From: Longimicrobium terrae
GTDB lineage: Bacteria > Gemmatimonadota > Gemmatimonadetes > Longimicrobiales > Longimicrobiaceae
Direction of reading: 5' to 3'
DNA length: 64,000 nt
Assembly (NCBI RefSeq): GCF_014202995.1
Contig: NZ_JACHIA010000006.1
Location: forward strand, 248,001 to 312,000
Position 1 is the stretch's first letter; each line of letters starts with the position of its first letter. Shown here piece by piece: positions 45,012 to 53,400 of the stretch. The notes beneath the pieces were generated by a model. The model made no database searches. It was not told where the DNA came from and saw only the letters and a program-made list of their open reading frames with translations. Both the position numbers and the translations under genes were made by a program.

Positions 45012-46826
45012 TCAGCTCGCGGCCGGGGCAACGGCGCGCAGACGGCGCCCGTCATCCGCCGGCGTATCCAGCCCCAGCAGCACGCGGTACGGCTCGCAGT
45101 CGCGCACCAGGTCGGCGTGCGCCCCCGTGCCCGCCACCCGCCCCGCGTCCATCACGATGATCTGGTCCGCCAGCGACGCCGTGGCCACCCGGTGGGTCAC
45201 GAAGATGACCGTCTTTCCCTCCAGCCGGGCGAACAGGTCGCGCAGGATCTCCGTTTCGGTGGCCATGTCGATGTTGGACGTGGCCTCATCCAGCAGCAGC
45301 ACCTTGGTGTCGCGGATCAGGGCGCGGGCCAGCGACAGGCGCTGGCGCTGCCCGCCGGACAGGGTGCTTCCCCACTCGCCCACCGGGGTGTCGTACCCCT
45401 CGGGAAGCCCGCGGATCAGCGGCTCCAGCCGGCACAGCCGCACGGCGTCGTCCACCGCGGACTTGGCGGGGTTCTCGGCGCCCAGGGTGAGGTTGTCCCA
45501 GATGGTACCCTGCAGCATGCTGAACTCCTGCCACACCACCGAAATCTGGCGGCGCAGGTCCGGCAGCGGAATGGACTGCGCGGGGATCCCGTCAAAGAAC
45601 ACCTGCCCGCTGGTGGGCTCCTCCATGCGCGTCAGCAGCCGCAGCACCGACGACTTGCCCACGCCGCTGTGGCCCACGACGGCGGTGATCATCCCCGGCG
45701 GAAAGTGCATGTCGATGTCGTGCAGCACCTGCTTTTCGGCCGAGTAGCCGAAGCCCAGGTCGCGCATGCGGATGTCGCCCTCCAGAAAGTGCCGGATGGG
45801 CTCCGGGGCCACGTACGCGGTGGCCGGGTCCTGCTCGGTGGGCTTGTCCAGGTACTCGAACATGCGCCCCAGGCTCACCGCGGACTGCTGGAACTCGCCG
45901 AACAGCCCGGTGATCTGGGCCATGGGGTTGTACAGGTAGCCGATGTACGCGCTGAACGCGATGTACGAGCCCAGCGTCAGCTCCTGGCTGATGATGAGCT
46001 TCCACGCGTACCAGGTGTACAGCGCCGTGCCCCCCGCGCGGATGACGGAGTTGATGGCGTTGAAGAACTGCCCGTAGCCGCCGGCCTTGAGCTGCACCGC
46101 CAGCGCGCCGCGCATCTGCGTCTCGGCGTGCGAGTACACGTAGTGCTCGCGCGCCATCGCCTTGAGGCTGCGGATGTGGCTCAGCACCTCCACCTGAAAC
46201 GCGCCCAGCTCCGCGTACGCTTCCGCGCTCTTCTTCCAGTAGCGCCGCATGACCCGCGCGCTGATCGTCGTGAGCAGCACCGTGGCGGGAATGGTGATGA
46301 GCGCCACGATCGCCAGCTTCCACTGCAGCAGAAACAGGAAGGGCGGAACCAGCACCAGGTACGCGCCGTTGACGAACAGCGTCTCGAACACGCGCGACAC
46401 CGTGGTCAGCGAGCTGCGCACGTCGCCGAAGCGGCTCATGATCTCGCCCACCCGGTGCTCGTCAAAGAAGCGGACGGGCAGGTGCTGCAGGTGGTTGAAG
46501 AAGAGCAGCGAGGTGGCGTTGCCCAGGTGCGAGGTGGTGTAGTTGCTGAAGTAGCCCCGGATGGCCCCCATCACCGCCTGGGCGACGGACACGGCCATGA
46601 TCCCCGCCACCAGCACCTGCATGAGCGACACGGAGCGGGTGGGATACACTTCGTCGATCAGCAGCTTGCTCAGGTACGGGGTCACCATCCCGAACACACC
46701 GAGCACCAGCCCCAGGGCCATGCCCTTGGCCAGCGCCCCCCAGTACGGCCGGATGAGCCGCAGAAGGCGCATGAACTGCTGAAACGCCTCGCGAAGAGGC
46801 GGAATATCTGCGCGCGGAGGCGCCAT
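45012..46826 (-). CDS. lanT: ABC exporter for the lanthipeptide (LanT without peptidase domain)
   Basis: A 604-residue ABC half-transporter with fused membrane and nucleotide-binding domains. Six helices fall in about residues 30-310; the ATPase has Walker A VGHSGVGKSS, signature LSGGQRQRLS, Walker B VLLLDEATSNID and a switch His in FVTHRVAT. Unlike AMS/NHLP-type transporters it has no N-terminal C39 peptidase domain, so leader removal must be done by another enzyme, presumably the S8 protease. ATG 46826 is preferred; GTG 46865 is also in frame. It starts 208 bp after lanA, beyond the strong hairpin, and heads the lanT-hlyD-protease half of the locus. Confidence 0.9.
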   Translation of the reverse strand: MAPPRADIPPLREAFQQFMRLLRLIRPYWGALAKGMALGLVLGVFGMVTPYLSKLLIDEVYPTRSVSLMQVLVAGIMAVSVAQAVMGAIRGYFSNYTTSHLGNATSLLFFNHLQHLPVRFFDEHRVGEIMSRFGDVRSSLTTVSRVFETLFVNGAYLVLVPPFLFLLQWKLAIVALITIPATVLLTTISARVMRRYWKKSAEAYAELGAFQVEVLSHIRSLKAMAREHYVYSHAETQMRGALAVQLKAGGYGQFFNAINSVIRAGGTALYTWYAWKLIISQELTLGSYIAFSAYIGYLYNPMAQITGLFGEFQQSAVSLGRMFEYLDKPTEQDPATAYVAPEPIRHFLEGDIRMRDLGFGYSAEKQVLHDIDMHFPPGMITAVVGHSGVGKSSVLRLLTRMEEPTSGQVFFDGIPAQSIPLPDLRRQISVVWQEFSMLQGTIWDNLTLGAENPAKSAVDDAVRLCRLEPLIRGLPEGYDTPVGEWGSTLSGGQRQRLSLARALIRDTKVLLLDEATSNIDMATETEILRDLFARLEGKTVIFVTHRVATASLADQIIVMDAGRVAGTGAHADLVRDCEPYRVLLGLDTPADDGRRLRAVAPAAS

Positions 46827-46890
46827 GGCGGCGTTCAGGTTGGCGGGGCATGCCCCGGACTGCACGGGCCGGCGCTTCGTTTCCGGCCAT

Positions 46891-46904
46891 CATCTAAATA
46901 TAAT
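46891..46904. promoter_or_regulatory. A/T island with -10 like boxes between lanA and lanT
   Basis: The 14-base stretch at 46891-46904 is strikingly A/T-rich for this region. Read on the plus strand it contains TATAAT (46899-46904); on the minus strand TATATT (46897-46902). No convincing -35 box lies 17 bp away in either direction. It could promote lanT (minus) or an antisense RNA into lanA (plus). Confidence 0.3.
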
Positions 46905-46990
46905 GCGGACACCGGCTTCCCGCACCGGGCACGGCGTCCACGTGAACCACCGGGACGGTCGCGCGCGTGGAGCTGCCGGAGGGAGGACGT

Positions 46991-47022
46991 CGCCGGGCCG
47001 GGGCGGGTGCCCCGGCCCGGCG
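46991..47022 (-). terminator. Strong hairpin after lanA (attenuator/stabiliser)
   Basis: CGCCGGGCCGGGGC (46991-47004) and GCCCCGGCCCGGCG (47009-47022) are perfectly complementary over 14 bp with a GGGT loop. The hairpin begins 12 bp after the lanA stop and has no T tract. In many lanthipeptide operons such a hairpin lets most transcripts end after the precursor gene, so lanA mRNA exceeds that of the downstream genes. Confidence 0.75.
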
Positions 47023-47034
47023 CTCACGTGCGGC

Positions 47035-47196
47035 TCAGCAGGTGCTGGTTTCGCACAGCCGCGTGGGGCACGCGTCGATCGCCGAGCACATCGGCGTGCG
47101 CAGAATCATCTCCGCCACCGGGAGCTGCGCTTCCGCCGCCTCGAACGACTCCACCGACAGCTGGTCCACATCCAGTCGCATGGTCCTCATCTTCAT
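47035..47196 (-). CDS. lanA: Lanthipeptide precursor peptide LanA, pinensin-like
   Basis: A 53-residue peptide too short for most gene finders. The leader carries MRLDVDQLSVESFEAAEAQ, similar to the L-x-x-x-x-L-x-V-E-S-F motif of leaders in Bacteroidota and Longimicrobium-type RiPP precursors. The C-terminal part TPMCSAIDACPTRLCETSTC has four Cys (37, 43, 48, 53) and six Ser/Thr (34, 38, 45, 50, 51, 52), the material for lanthionine and methyllanthionine rings. There are three possible starts (47196, 47190, 47181); a GGGGG stretch before the first favours Met1 or Met3. It lies between lanC (96 bp) and lanT (208 bp) with hairpins on both sides. Its position in a complete lan operon makes the call strong; the ring pattern and cleavage site are not known. 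Confidence 0.88.
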   Translation of the reverse strand: MKMRTMRLDVDQLSVESFEAAEAQLPVAEMILRTPMCSAIDACPTRLCETSTC

Positions 47197-47222
47197 CCCC
47201 CGGTCAACTCGGTTCCCGCATT

Positions 47223-47275
47223 CCCGGCGCGGGTGCGCCGGGACTCCGCGACACGGAGCCGCGTCCGCCGGACGC
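47223..47275 (-). other. Three consecutive hairpins between lanC and lanA
   Basis: CCCGGCGC/GCGCCGGG (47223-47242, 8 bp, loop GGGT), CTCCG/CGGAG (47244-47258) and GCGTCC/GGACGC (47261-47275) follow each other just after the lanC stop. They could protect or process the mRNA upstream of lanA; no promoter is obvious here. Confidence 0.5.
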
Positions 47276-47292
47276 GCCCCGCACCTCCCGGC

Positions 47293-49329
47293 CTACGCCG
47301 CGGGCGCCAGCTCGCGCTGCACGCCCAGGAAGCCGGCGCGGTAAGCCTGTCCCACCTGCTCCATCACCCGCGTCTGCAGCCAGCCGCGGTCCACCTCGCC
47401 GGCGCCGCCCGACACCGCGGCGGCCACCGTTTCCACCACCTCGTCCACCGTGGAGGGCTCGCGCACGCGCTGCAGCACCACGGCGGCAAAGGGGCTCAGC
47501 TTGCGCACCTGCACGGCGCCGTTGGTGAACTGGATCAGAAAATACACCTCGTCCTCTTCCGGCGCGCCGCTGGCGTCCCCGTCCAGCCAGGGGTCCCAGT
47601 CCCAGCGGGTGGCCACCACCCGCGCCCGCGCCGACAGCTCCAGCCGCCCCTCGCTCCACTCCACCTCGTCCGGGGCCAGCCGCGCCAGCGCGTCGGTGTA
47701 CTCGCGGGTGAAGTCCGTGACCGTGGCGGCCAGCTCGTAGCGGGTGCGGTCCACCAGAAAGGCATCCTCCAGCAGCTCGCTCTGCTCCCCCGCGGAGGCG
47801 GCGTAGGCGGCCAGCGCGTCGTACGCCCGCTCCACGTCGGAGCGCACCGGCGCGGCGCCCATGGGCTCGTGCGGAAGCACGGCGTCCACGTCCACCCCCA
47901 GCGCGGTCCAGGCGCGCAGCGTGTCGCCGAAGTGCTCGCGCACGGAGCGTTCGCGCATTTCCGCGTACCCTTCCGCGCCCGCCCGGCCGCCCTCGGCGGC
48001 GGCGGCCGTGGCGTCCGGCGCGGTCACCAGCAGCGGGGTGGGCACTTCCGGGTGCGCCAGGCGCAGCAGGAACATGCCGATGCCGGACTCGCCCAGCAGC
48101 AGCCCGGGGTCGGACACGGCGCCCATGGTTCCGCAGGGCCAGGGGGTGCCGCCCTCGCTTTCGTGCCGCGCGATCCCGGTGAGGGCCGCGGCGCGGGCCG
48201 GCTCCAGCAGCGCGGGCTCGTTCAGCACCGCGGCGCCGTAGACCAGCGTTTCGGCGTTGCCGCCGCGGCCGTGGCAGTACGAATAGTTGCCGGCCATCTC
48301 CGAGGCCAGCGACCGCTCCACGTTGGTGAAGGCGGCGCGCGCCTCGGCAAGGTACAGCGGATCCCCCAGCAGCTGCCACGCGCGCACCCGGCTGAGCCCG
48401 ATGCCCGGCGCGCCGTGGCACCAGGCGCTCATGTACTTGCCCTCGTGCACGGGAAGGGTGCCGCCGGCGCGCAGCAGGTCGCGCAGCTCCTCCAGCCGCC
48501 CCTCGAACTGGTACTCGCCCAGTTCCGAGTGGCGCAGGTCCGGCCAGTTGCACTCCGTCTCGTTGAAGAAGCGCCGCTCGTACAGAAACGCCTGCTCGGC
48601 CCCGTAGCGGAAACGCCCGTCGCCGGTGGCCGCGTACAGTTCCAGCAGTCCGTGGCCGATGCCGGCGGCGCCGTGCGCGTAGCCGTTCAGGTTGCGGACG
48701 CTGGAGTTGCGCATGGTGGCCCAGCTCCACCCGTCGGCGTCGCGCGTGGCCGTCTGGATCATGTGCTCGCCGATGGCGACGGCCATCCCCATCACCAGAT
48801 CCCGGTCCACCCGCCCCGCGATCTGCAGAAGCGCGGGAAGCGCGCCGCCGCCCCCGGCGATCACGTCCAGCCCCGTGTCGTGCGCTTCCTTGCCCGCCAG
48901 CGGGCGAAGGAGGGCCTCGGCCTCGGCGAACAGTTCCGGGTGGCCGGTGAGCTCGCCCACGCGTACGGCGGCCCAGGCGATCCCCGGCCGGCCGCTGTGA
49001 AAGCCGAAGCTGTTTTCGGGAAGCGTCGCGCCCGTGTCCAGCGAGGTGCGGATGGCGCCCAGCGCGGTGCGCAGCAGGTCCTCTCCGCCGCGGACGGCGT
49101 ACATCTCGGCCAGGAACAGCGCGATCCCCGCCGTTCCCTCGTACACGGTACCCGAGGCGAGGGCGGGAACGGCGCGGCGGGTGCCGGGGTTTTCGCGGTC
49201 CGGCTGCATCACCGTCCACGTGGCCGCGTCGCCGGTCCACTGCGCGGTCTGCACCAGCCGGCCCGCGATGGCGGTGGCGGCGTTCAGAAACGGCTGGGTG
49301 TCGGTGGCGGTGCTGGGGTCCATCGTCAT
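47293..49329 (-). CDS. lanC: Lanthionine synthetase (cyclase) LanC with C-terminal extension
   Basis: A 678-residue protein. Residues about 55-425 are a LanC cyclase, an alpha-toroid of paired helices with GxxG turns (GTAGIALFLAEM, GRPGIAWAAVR, GAAGIGHGLLEL, GAPGIGLSR, GRGGNAETL, GESGIGMFLLR). The zinc ligands are Cys304 (AWCHG), Cys352 and His353 (YCHGRGG). It would add Cys thiols to dehydrated Ser/Thr of the core. Residues about 430-678 are an extra domain not part of classical LanC; near its end (VYFLIQFTNGAVQVRKLSPFAAVVLQRV, about 596-622) it resembles the winged-helix precursor-binding element of RiPP enzymes. ATG 49329 has only a weak ribosome site. The gene is 56 bp after lanB2. Confidence 0.9.
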   Translation of the reverse strand: MTMDPSTATDTQPFLNAATAIAGRLVQTAQWTGDAATWTVMQPDRENPGTRRAVPALASGTVYEGTAGIALFLAEMYAVRGGEDLLRTALGAIRTSLDTGATLPENSFGFHSGRPGIAWAAVRVGELTGHPELFAEAEALLRPLAGKEAHDTGLDVIAGGGGALPALLQIAGRVDRDLVMGMAVAIGEHMIQTATRDADGWSWATMRNSSVRNLNGYAHGAAGIGHGLLELYAATGDGRFRYGAEQAFLYERRFFNETECNWPDLRHSELGEYQFEGRLEELRDLLRAGGTLPVHEGKYMSAWCHGAPGIGLSRVRAWQLLGDPLYLAEARAAFTNVERSLASEMAGNYSYCHGRGGNAETLVYGAAVLNEPALLEPARAAALTGIARHESEGGTPWPCGTMGAVSDPGLLLGESGIGMFLLRLAHPEVPTPLLVTAPDATAAAAEGGRAGAEGYAEMRERSVREHFGDTLRAWTALGVDVDAVLPHEPMGAAPVRSDVERAYDALAAYAASAGEQSELLEDAFLVDRTRYELAATVTDFTREYTDALARLAPDEVEWSEGRLELSARARVVATRWDWDPWLDGDASGAPEEDEVYFLIQFTNGAVQVRKLSPFAAVVLQRVREPSTVDEVVETVAAAVSGGAGEVDRGWLQTRVMEQVGQAYRAGFLGVQRELAPAA

Positions 49330-49385
49330 GATCGGCTCGGGTTGCTCGGACACGGGATGCGGAACGGGCGGCGCGGAGGCGGCGG

Positions 49386-50435
49386 TCAGGCCGTCTCCTC
49401 CTCCACCGCGGCCAGGGGGCGTACCAGGGCGCGGTTCACCAGAAAGGCCAGGTAGCTTTCTTCCTGAATGGTGATGCCCAGGCGGTTGTTCATCATGTGC
49501 GCGTAGCTGGGCACGATCCCCTGCACCACGCGCTCCCACGTTTCCGCCGGGGCGCCGCCCACGCGCACGCGGCCGGCGTCCACCAGCGCGCGCAGTTCGT
49601 CGCGGCGGGCGCGGCACCCGGCGGCGTACGCGTCCAGCGTGTCGCTGATCTCCTCGTCCTCGTCCAGCCGCGCCCACACCTCGTCCACGTACTCGGCCAG
49701 GGTGCCGGACTGCTGCTGGAATCCCTGGTCGAATGCGTTCAGGTAGCTTTCGCGGCCGCCGTCTTCCGAGGCCAGGGAGCGCAGGTAGCTGGTGGAGTAC
49801 ATGTGCCCCCACGCCGCGCCGCGCTCGCGGTCGCCGCAGTAGACGTGCACCAGCACCACCATCGACAGCAGCCCCTTGCCCAGCCGCGACGACCGCTCGG
49901 CGCCCAGCTTGGCGGTAAGGTCGAACGCCGCGTCGCTGGACACCTGGAACAGCTGCTCGGCGATGGGGAGCGCGTCCTCGCCGCCGTAGCGCTCCGTTTC
50001 GCGCTCGTACGTGACGCGGGCCAGGTGGGTGACGCGCACGGGCTCGCCCTCCGGCCGGGGCGCGGGCATCACGCCCGGCACCGCGTCCAGCACCACGCCG
50101 GGATTGGACTGGCGCACGTGCTCCACCAGCGCGGGCCACACCGTTTCCTGCAGCACGCGCGGGTCGCCGTGCAGGCGCAGGCGCACGTGCGGGCCAAACT
50201 CGCTGTAGCGGATGAAGAAGTGCCCGTCCGCCCATCTCTCGGCCATGACGCGGCGGACAAACGGCTCCACCACGTCCACGACGATGCGGTCGCAGTCGGC
50301 GGTGTAGATCCACCCGTCCAGGAACAGGTAGACGCTCAACCAGGGATCGGCGGGGTCGAACTCCGGCTGGGGCGGCGCCGTGGGCGCCGGGGCCTGGAAT
50401 TCCGCCAGTTCCGGGGTCTGCACGGGATCGCTCAT
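49386..50435 (-). CDS. lanB2: Lanthipeptide dehydratase, elimination half (LanB2)
   Basis: A 349-residue protein of the thiopeptide-type/SpaB C-terminal family, the glutamate-elimination domain of class I lanthipeptide dehydratases. Recognisable parts are PWLSVYLFLDGWIYTADCDRIV at the start of the fold, ADGHFFIRYSEFGPHVRLRLHG (the conserved RY-x-x-x-G-P-H-R-L-R segment) and GYT-like YERETERYGGEDAL, followed by the helical region with LLSMVVLVHVY. Its ATG 50435 overlaps the stop of lanB1 (ATGA), so the two halves are made together. In classical LanB both domains are one chain; the split form is typical of thiopeptide and pinensin pathways. Confidence 0.9.
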   Translation of the reverse strand: MSDPVQTPELAEFQAPAPTAPPQPEFDPADPWLSVYLFLDGWIYTADCDRIVVDVVEPFVRRVMAERWADGHFFIRYSEFGPHVRLRLHGDPRVLQETVWPALVEHVRQSNPGVVLDAVPGVMPAPRPEGEPVRVTHLARVTYERETERYGGEDALPIAEQLFQVSSDAAFDLTAKLGAERSSRLGKGLLSMVVLVHVYCGDRERGAAWGHMYSTSYLRSLASEDGGRESYLNAFDQGFQQQSGTLAEYVDEVWARLDEDEEISDTLDAYAAGCRARRDELRALVDAGRVRVGGAPAETWERVVQGIVPSYAHMMNNRLGITIQEESYLAFLVNRALVRPLAAVEEETA

Positions 50436-53400
50436 GACGCGGCCAGCACTTCCTCCGCCGCGGCGGCGGGGGTGGAGGCGGTGCCGCCGGGATAGTACAG
50501 CTGCACCACCAGTTCGGTGGCGTACGCCTCGCCGTCGTGCCGGGCGAGGGCGCCGCGGTCGGGATAGCGCTCCTCCAGCACCGCGGTGAAGTTCTTGAGC
50601 CCCGTGGCCACGCGGCCCAGAAGCGCGACCACCAGCGGGTTGCCGAAATCCACGAACTGCGGCTTGTAGAAGTCGCGCGACGGCTGCGTGACCTTTTTTG
50701 CCGCCGCGGCCTGCGCGGCGGCGTCGGGCGCCTGCCCCTCGGCGGCGGCGGGTTCTTCGCCCGCCTCCTCCACCGGATCGGCAACCTCTTCCTCGGCATG
50801 GCCCTCGTAGCCGGGGATTTCCGCGGCGGCGTCGGCCGCGGGTTCCGGCTGGGCGGGGGCGCCGGGCTGCGCGGGCTTGGGGTCGGGAAGCGGCTGCATG
50901 CGCAGGTACGCCGTTTCCGGAATCCCCTGCTCCGCCCGCCAGCGGTTGGCGCGCAGAAAGAAGTCGGCGCCGCTTTCTTCCGGCCGCCGCTGCGGAAACA
51001 GCACGCTCGGGATCGTCCACCGCCGGCGCGCCAGCACCAGCCGCCCGAAGGTGATGCGCGGCCGGTGCACGATGCGCGGCGCGGGCGCCTCCGGCACGGC
51101 GGCGTCAGCCGGAGCGCCCTCGGCCACCGGCGCGGCTCCGGCCTGGTCTGCATCCGCCGGAGCCGCGGCTCCCTGACCCGCATCCGCCTGCACGGCATCG
51201 GCCTGGACCACGTCCGCCTGACCCGCGTCCGCCTGAGCTTCGGCATTCTGGACGGCGTCCGCCTGAGGCACGGCATCGGCCTGGGCTGCATCCACCTGAC
51301 CCGCGTCCGCCTCCGCCACCAGGGCGGCGGAAGGCGCGGGGGGACGCGGCGCTTCCAGCGTGTCCGGGATCGGCGGGGCGAACATCACCGGCGGCGTAAA
51401 GCGCGACAGAAGCTGGTACAGCGGCGGCCGCATGCGCGGGTTCAGGAATCCCAGGTCCACGGGAAGCACGCGCCGCCCGGTGGGGCCGTGCATCAGGCAG
51501 AGCGCCTGCGGATCTTCCGGATCCGGCTGCACCATGATTTCGCTGCTGCGAAGCTGCTGCTCCGTCGCGCCGCTCTCGCCGGTGGGGTAGCTGATTTCCC
51601 ACTCCAGCAGCGGGGGATGCAGGTTGGCGTTGAACTGGGCGTCGCCGCAGATCTCCGCCACCAGGTCGCTGCTGAGCGCCGCGTTGGCCGTGCGCACGTC
51701 CTGCTGCACGTCGTCCGGCAGCATGTACAGAAAACGCGAAAAGTACTTGCCGTACCCCGCCGTGTAGCTGGCGGACTGCAGCACCACGGACGGATCGCCG
51801 TCCGCCGCGCCGCCGGGAACGAGCAGGGCGAACGCGCCCATGGAGCGCGGAACGGCGCTCACCGTTTCGGCGCCGGCCACCGCCGCCTCGATCTGCTCCG
51901 TGGTCAGGTCCAGCGTTTCGGCGTCCGGCGCCGCGCTCCACGCCTGCCGGTACAGCTCGGCGATGCGCGTGCGCACCTTGCCCATCTCGCGGATCACATC
52001 CAGCCCGAACGGGTTGCCCACGTCGTACGGCGCCTCGCCCTCGGCGGGCGGACGGCCGCGCTGCTGCTCCTTTTCCACGTGCGCCTTGAAGTGCTCGCGG
52101 TAGAAGTCCTCGTAGAACTTCAGCAGCGGCACCGGCGCGGAACTGCCGTAGTACGACTCAAAGAAATGCCGCATGGTGGCCTGTTCCGCGCGAGGCCACG
52201 CAAGGCGGGCCGTCAGCCGCACCCAGGTGTCCAGATCGCTGAAGGCGCGGCGCACCCCCGGCGTGAGCGCGATGGACGCGGACGCGTCGCTGGTGGCGTC
52301 CTCGTAGAACGGCATGTCCCTGCGCAGCCGTCCGGTGATTTCCATCGCCTCCAGCGCGCTCAGGATGACGGCGTGCATGTCGTCGATGATGGCCGCCCGC
52401 TCCTCCACCCCCGCCTCGCTGTAGCGGGCGACGCGCTCGCGCAGCCCGGCCAGCAGCTCGGCCGTGCGGTGCGCGTGCTCGTCGTCCATCGCCAGAAGCA
52501 GCTCGCGGAAGGGGAGGTCCCAGTCCGCGTCCTGCTCGCGGATGCCGGTGTGAAAGCGCAGGAAGCCGATTTCGATCAGCTTGTTGAGGTACGCCTCTGC
52601 TTCTTCCGGCGTGGCGTCGATCTCGGGGTCGCTGCTGAGGGCGCTGATCAGGTCGCCCAGCGTGGGTGCCTGCCCGTCCTGGAAGCGCGAGGCGATCAGC
52701 TGCAGCACCTCGTTGTCGGCCAGGCGCTGAAAGACTTCGCGGCCGTCGATGGCGGTAAGGAACACCAGCCGCTCGTTCTCGGCGCGGATCGTGGGATTGC
52801 GCTCCACCCGCAGCGCGTGCCGCACGCCGGAGCGCGTCTTGAGGTGATCGAACAGCAGGCCGTACAGGAACTTGTTGATGCGCACGAAGCTGCGCTTGGC
52901 GCGCGGCGAGCCGCTGAAGCGCGTCTCCCCCTCGCCGCCCTCCGCCTGGCCTTCCACGAAGGTGCCGGGGATGATGGCGCAGAAGGTGGCGAACGGGGTG
53001 GCCTTGGCGGCCATGCGCGTGTAGTAGCGCAGCAGCCCGCGCTCCGTCTTTTCGTCGCGGCCAGTGAGGCTGCCGGAGGCGGCGGCGCTGGCGTAGCGGT
53101 CCAGGTGCCCGTACAGCGCGCGGCTGCTGACCAGAACGCCCTTGCGGAAGTCGGAGTCGCGCACGAGGGCGGCAAAGCGCGAGCGCAGCGCGGCCGTCTC
53201 GCTGTCGTACGCGGCGCGGACGCGGGCCTCCAGTTCGCGGCCCTGCTCCAGGTCGGCGGCGGCGGCGCGCACCTGCTCCACGGCCTCGGCGTCCAGCGCG
53301 GCTTCGGCCTCGGCCATGCGCGCGGGGGTGGGCGCCTTGCCGTTGTACAGGTCGCGCTTGAGGGCGATCAGCCGGTTGCGCGCGGGCTTGTCGGGCGCGG

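Noticed and set aside
45012-46826. C39 leader peptidase domain at the LanT N-terminus
   Set aside because: The protein begins just before its first membrane helix; no Cys/His protease motif is present.
46462-46893. Second precursor-like frame starting ATGATGGCC after the A/T island
   Set aside because: It overlaps lanT in another frame, is Arg/Ala-rich and has no Cys/Ser/Thr-rich core.
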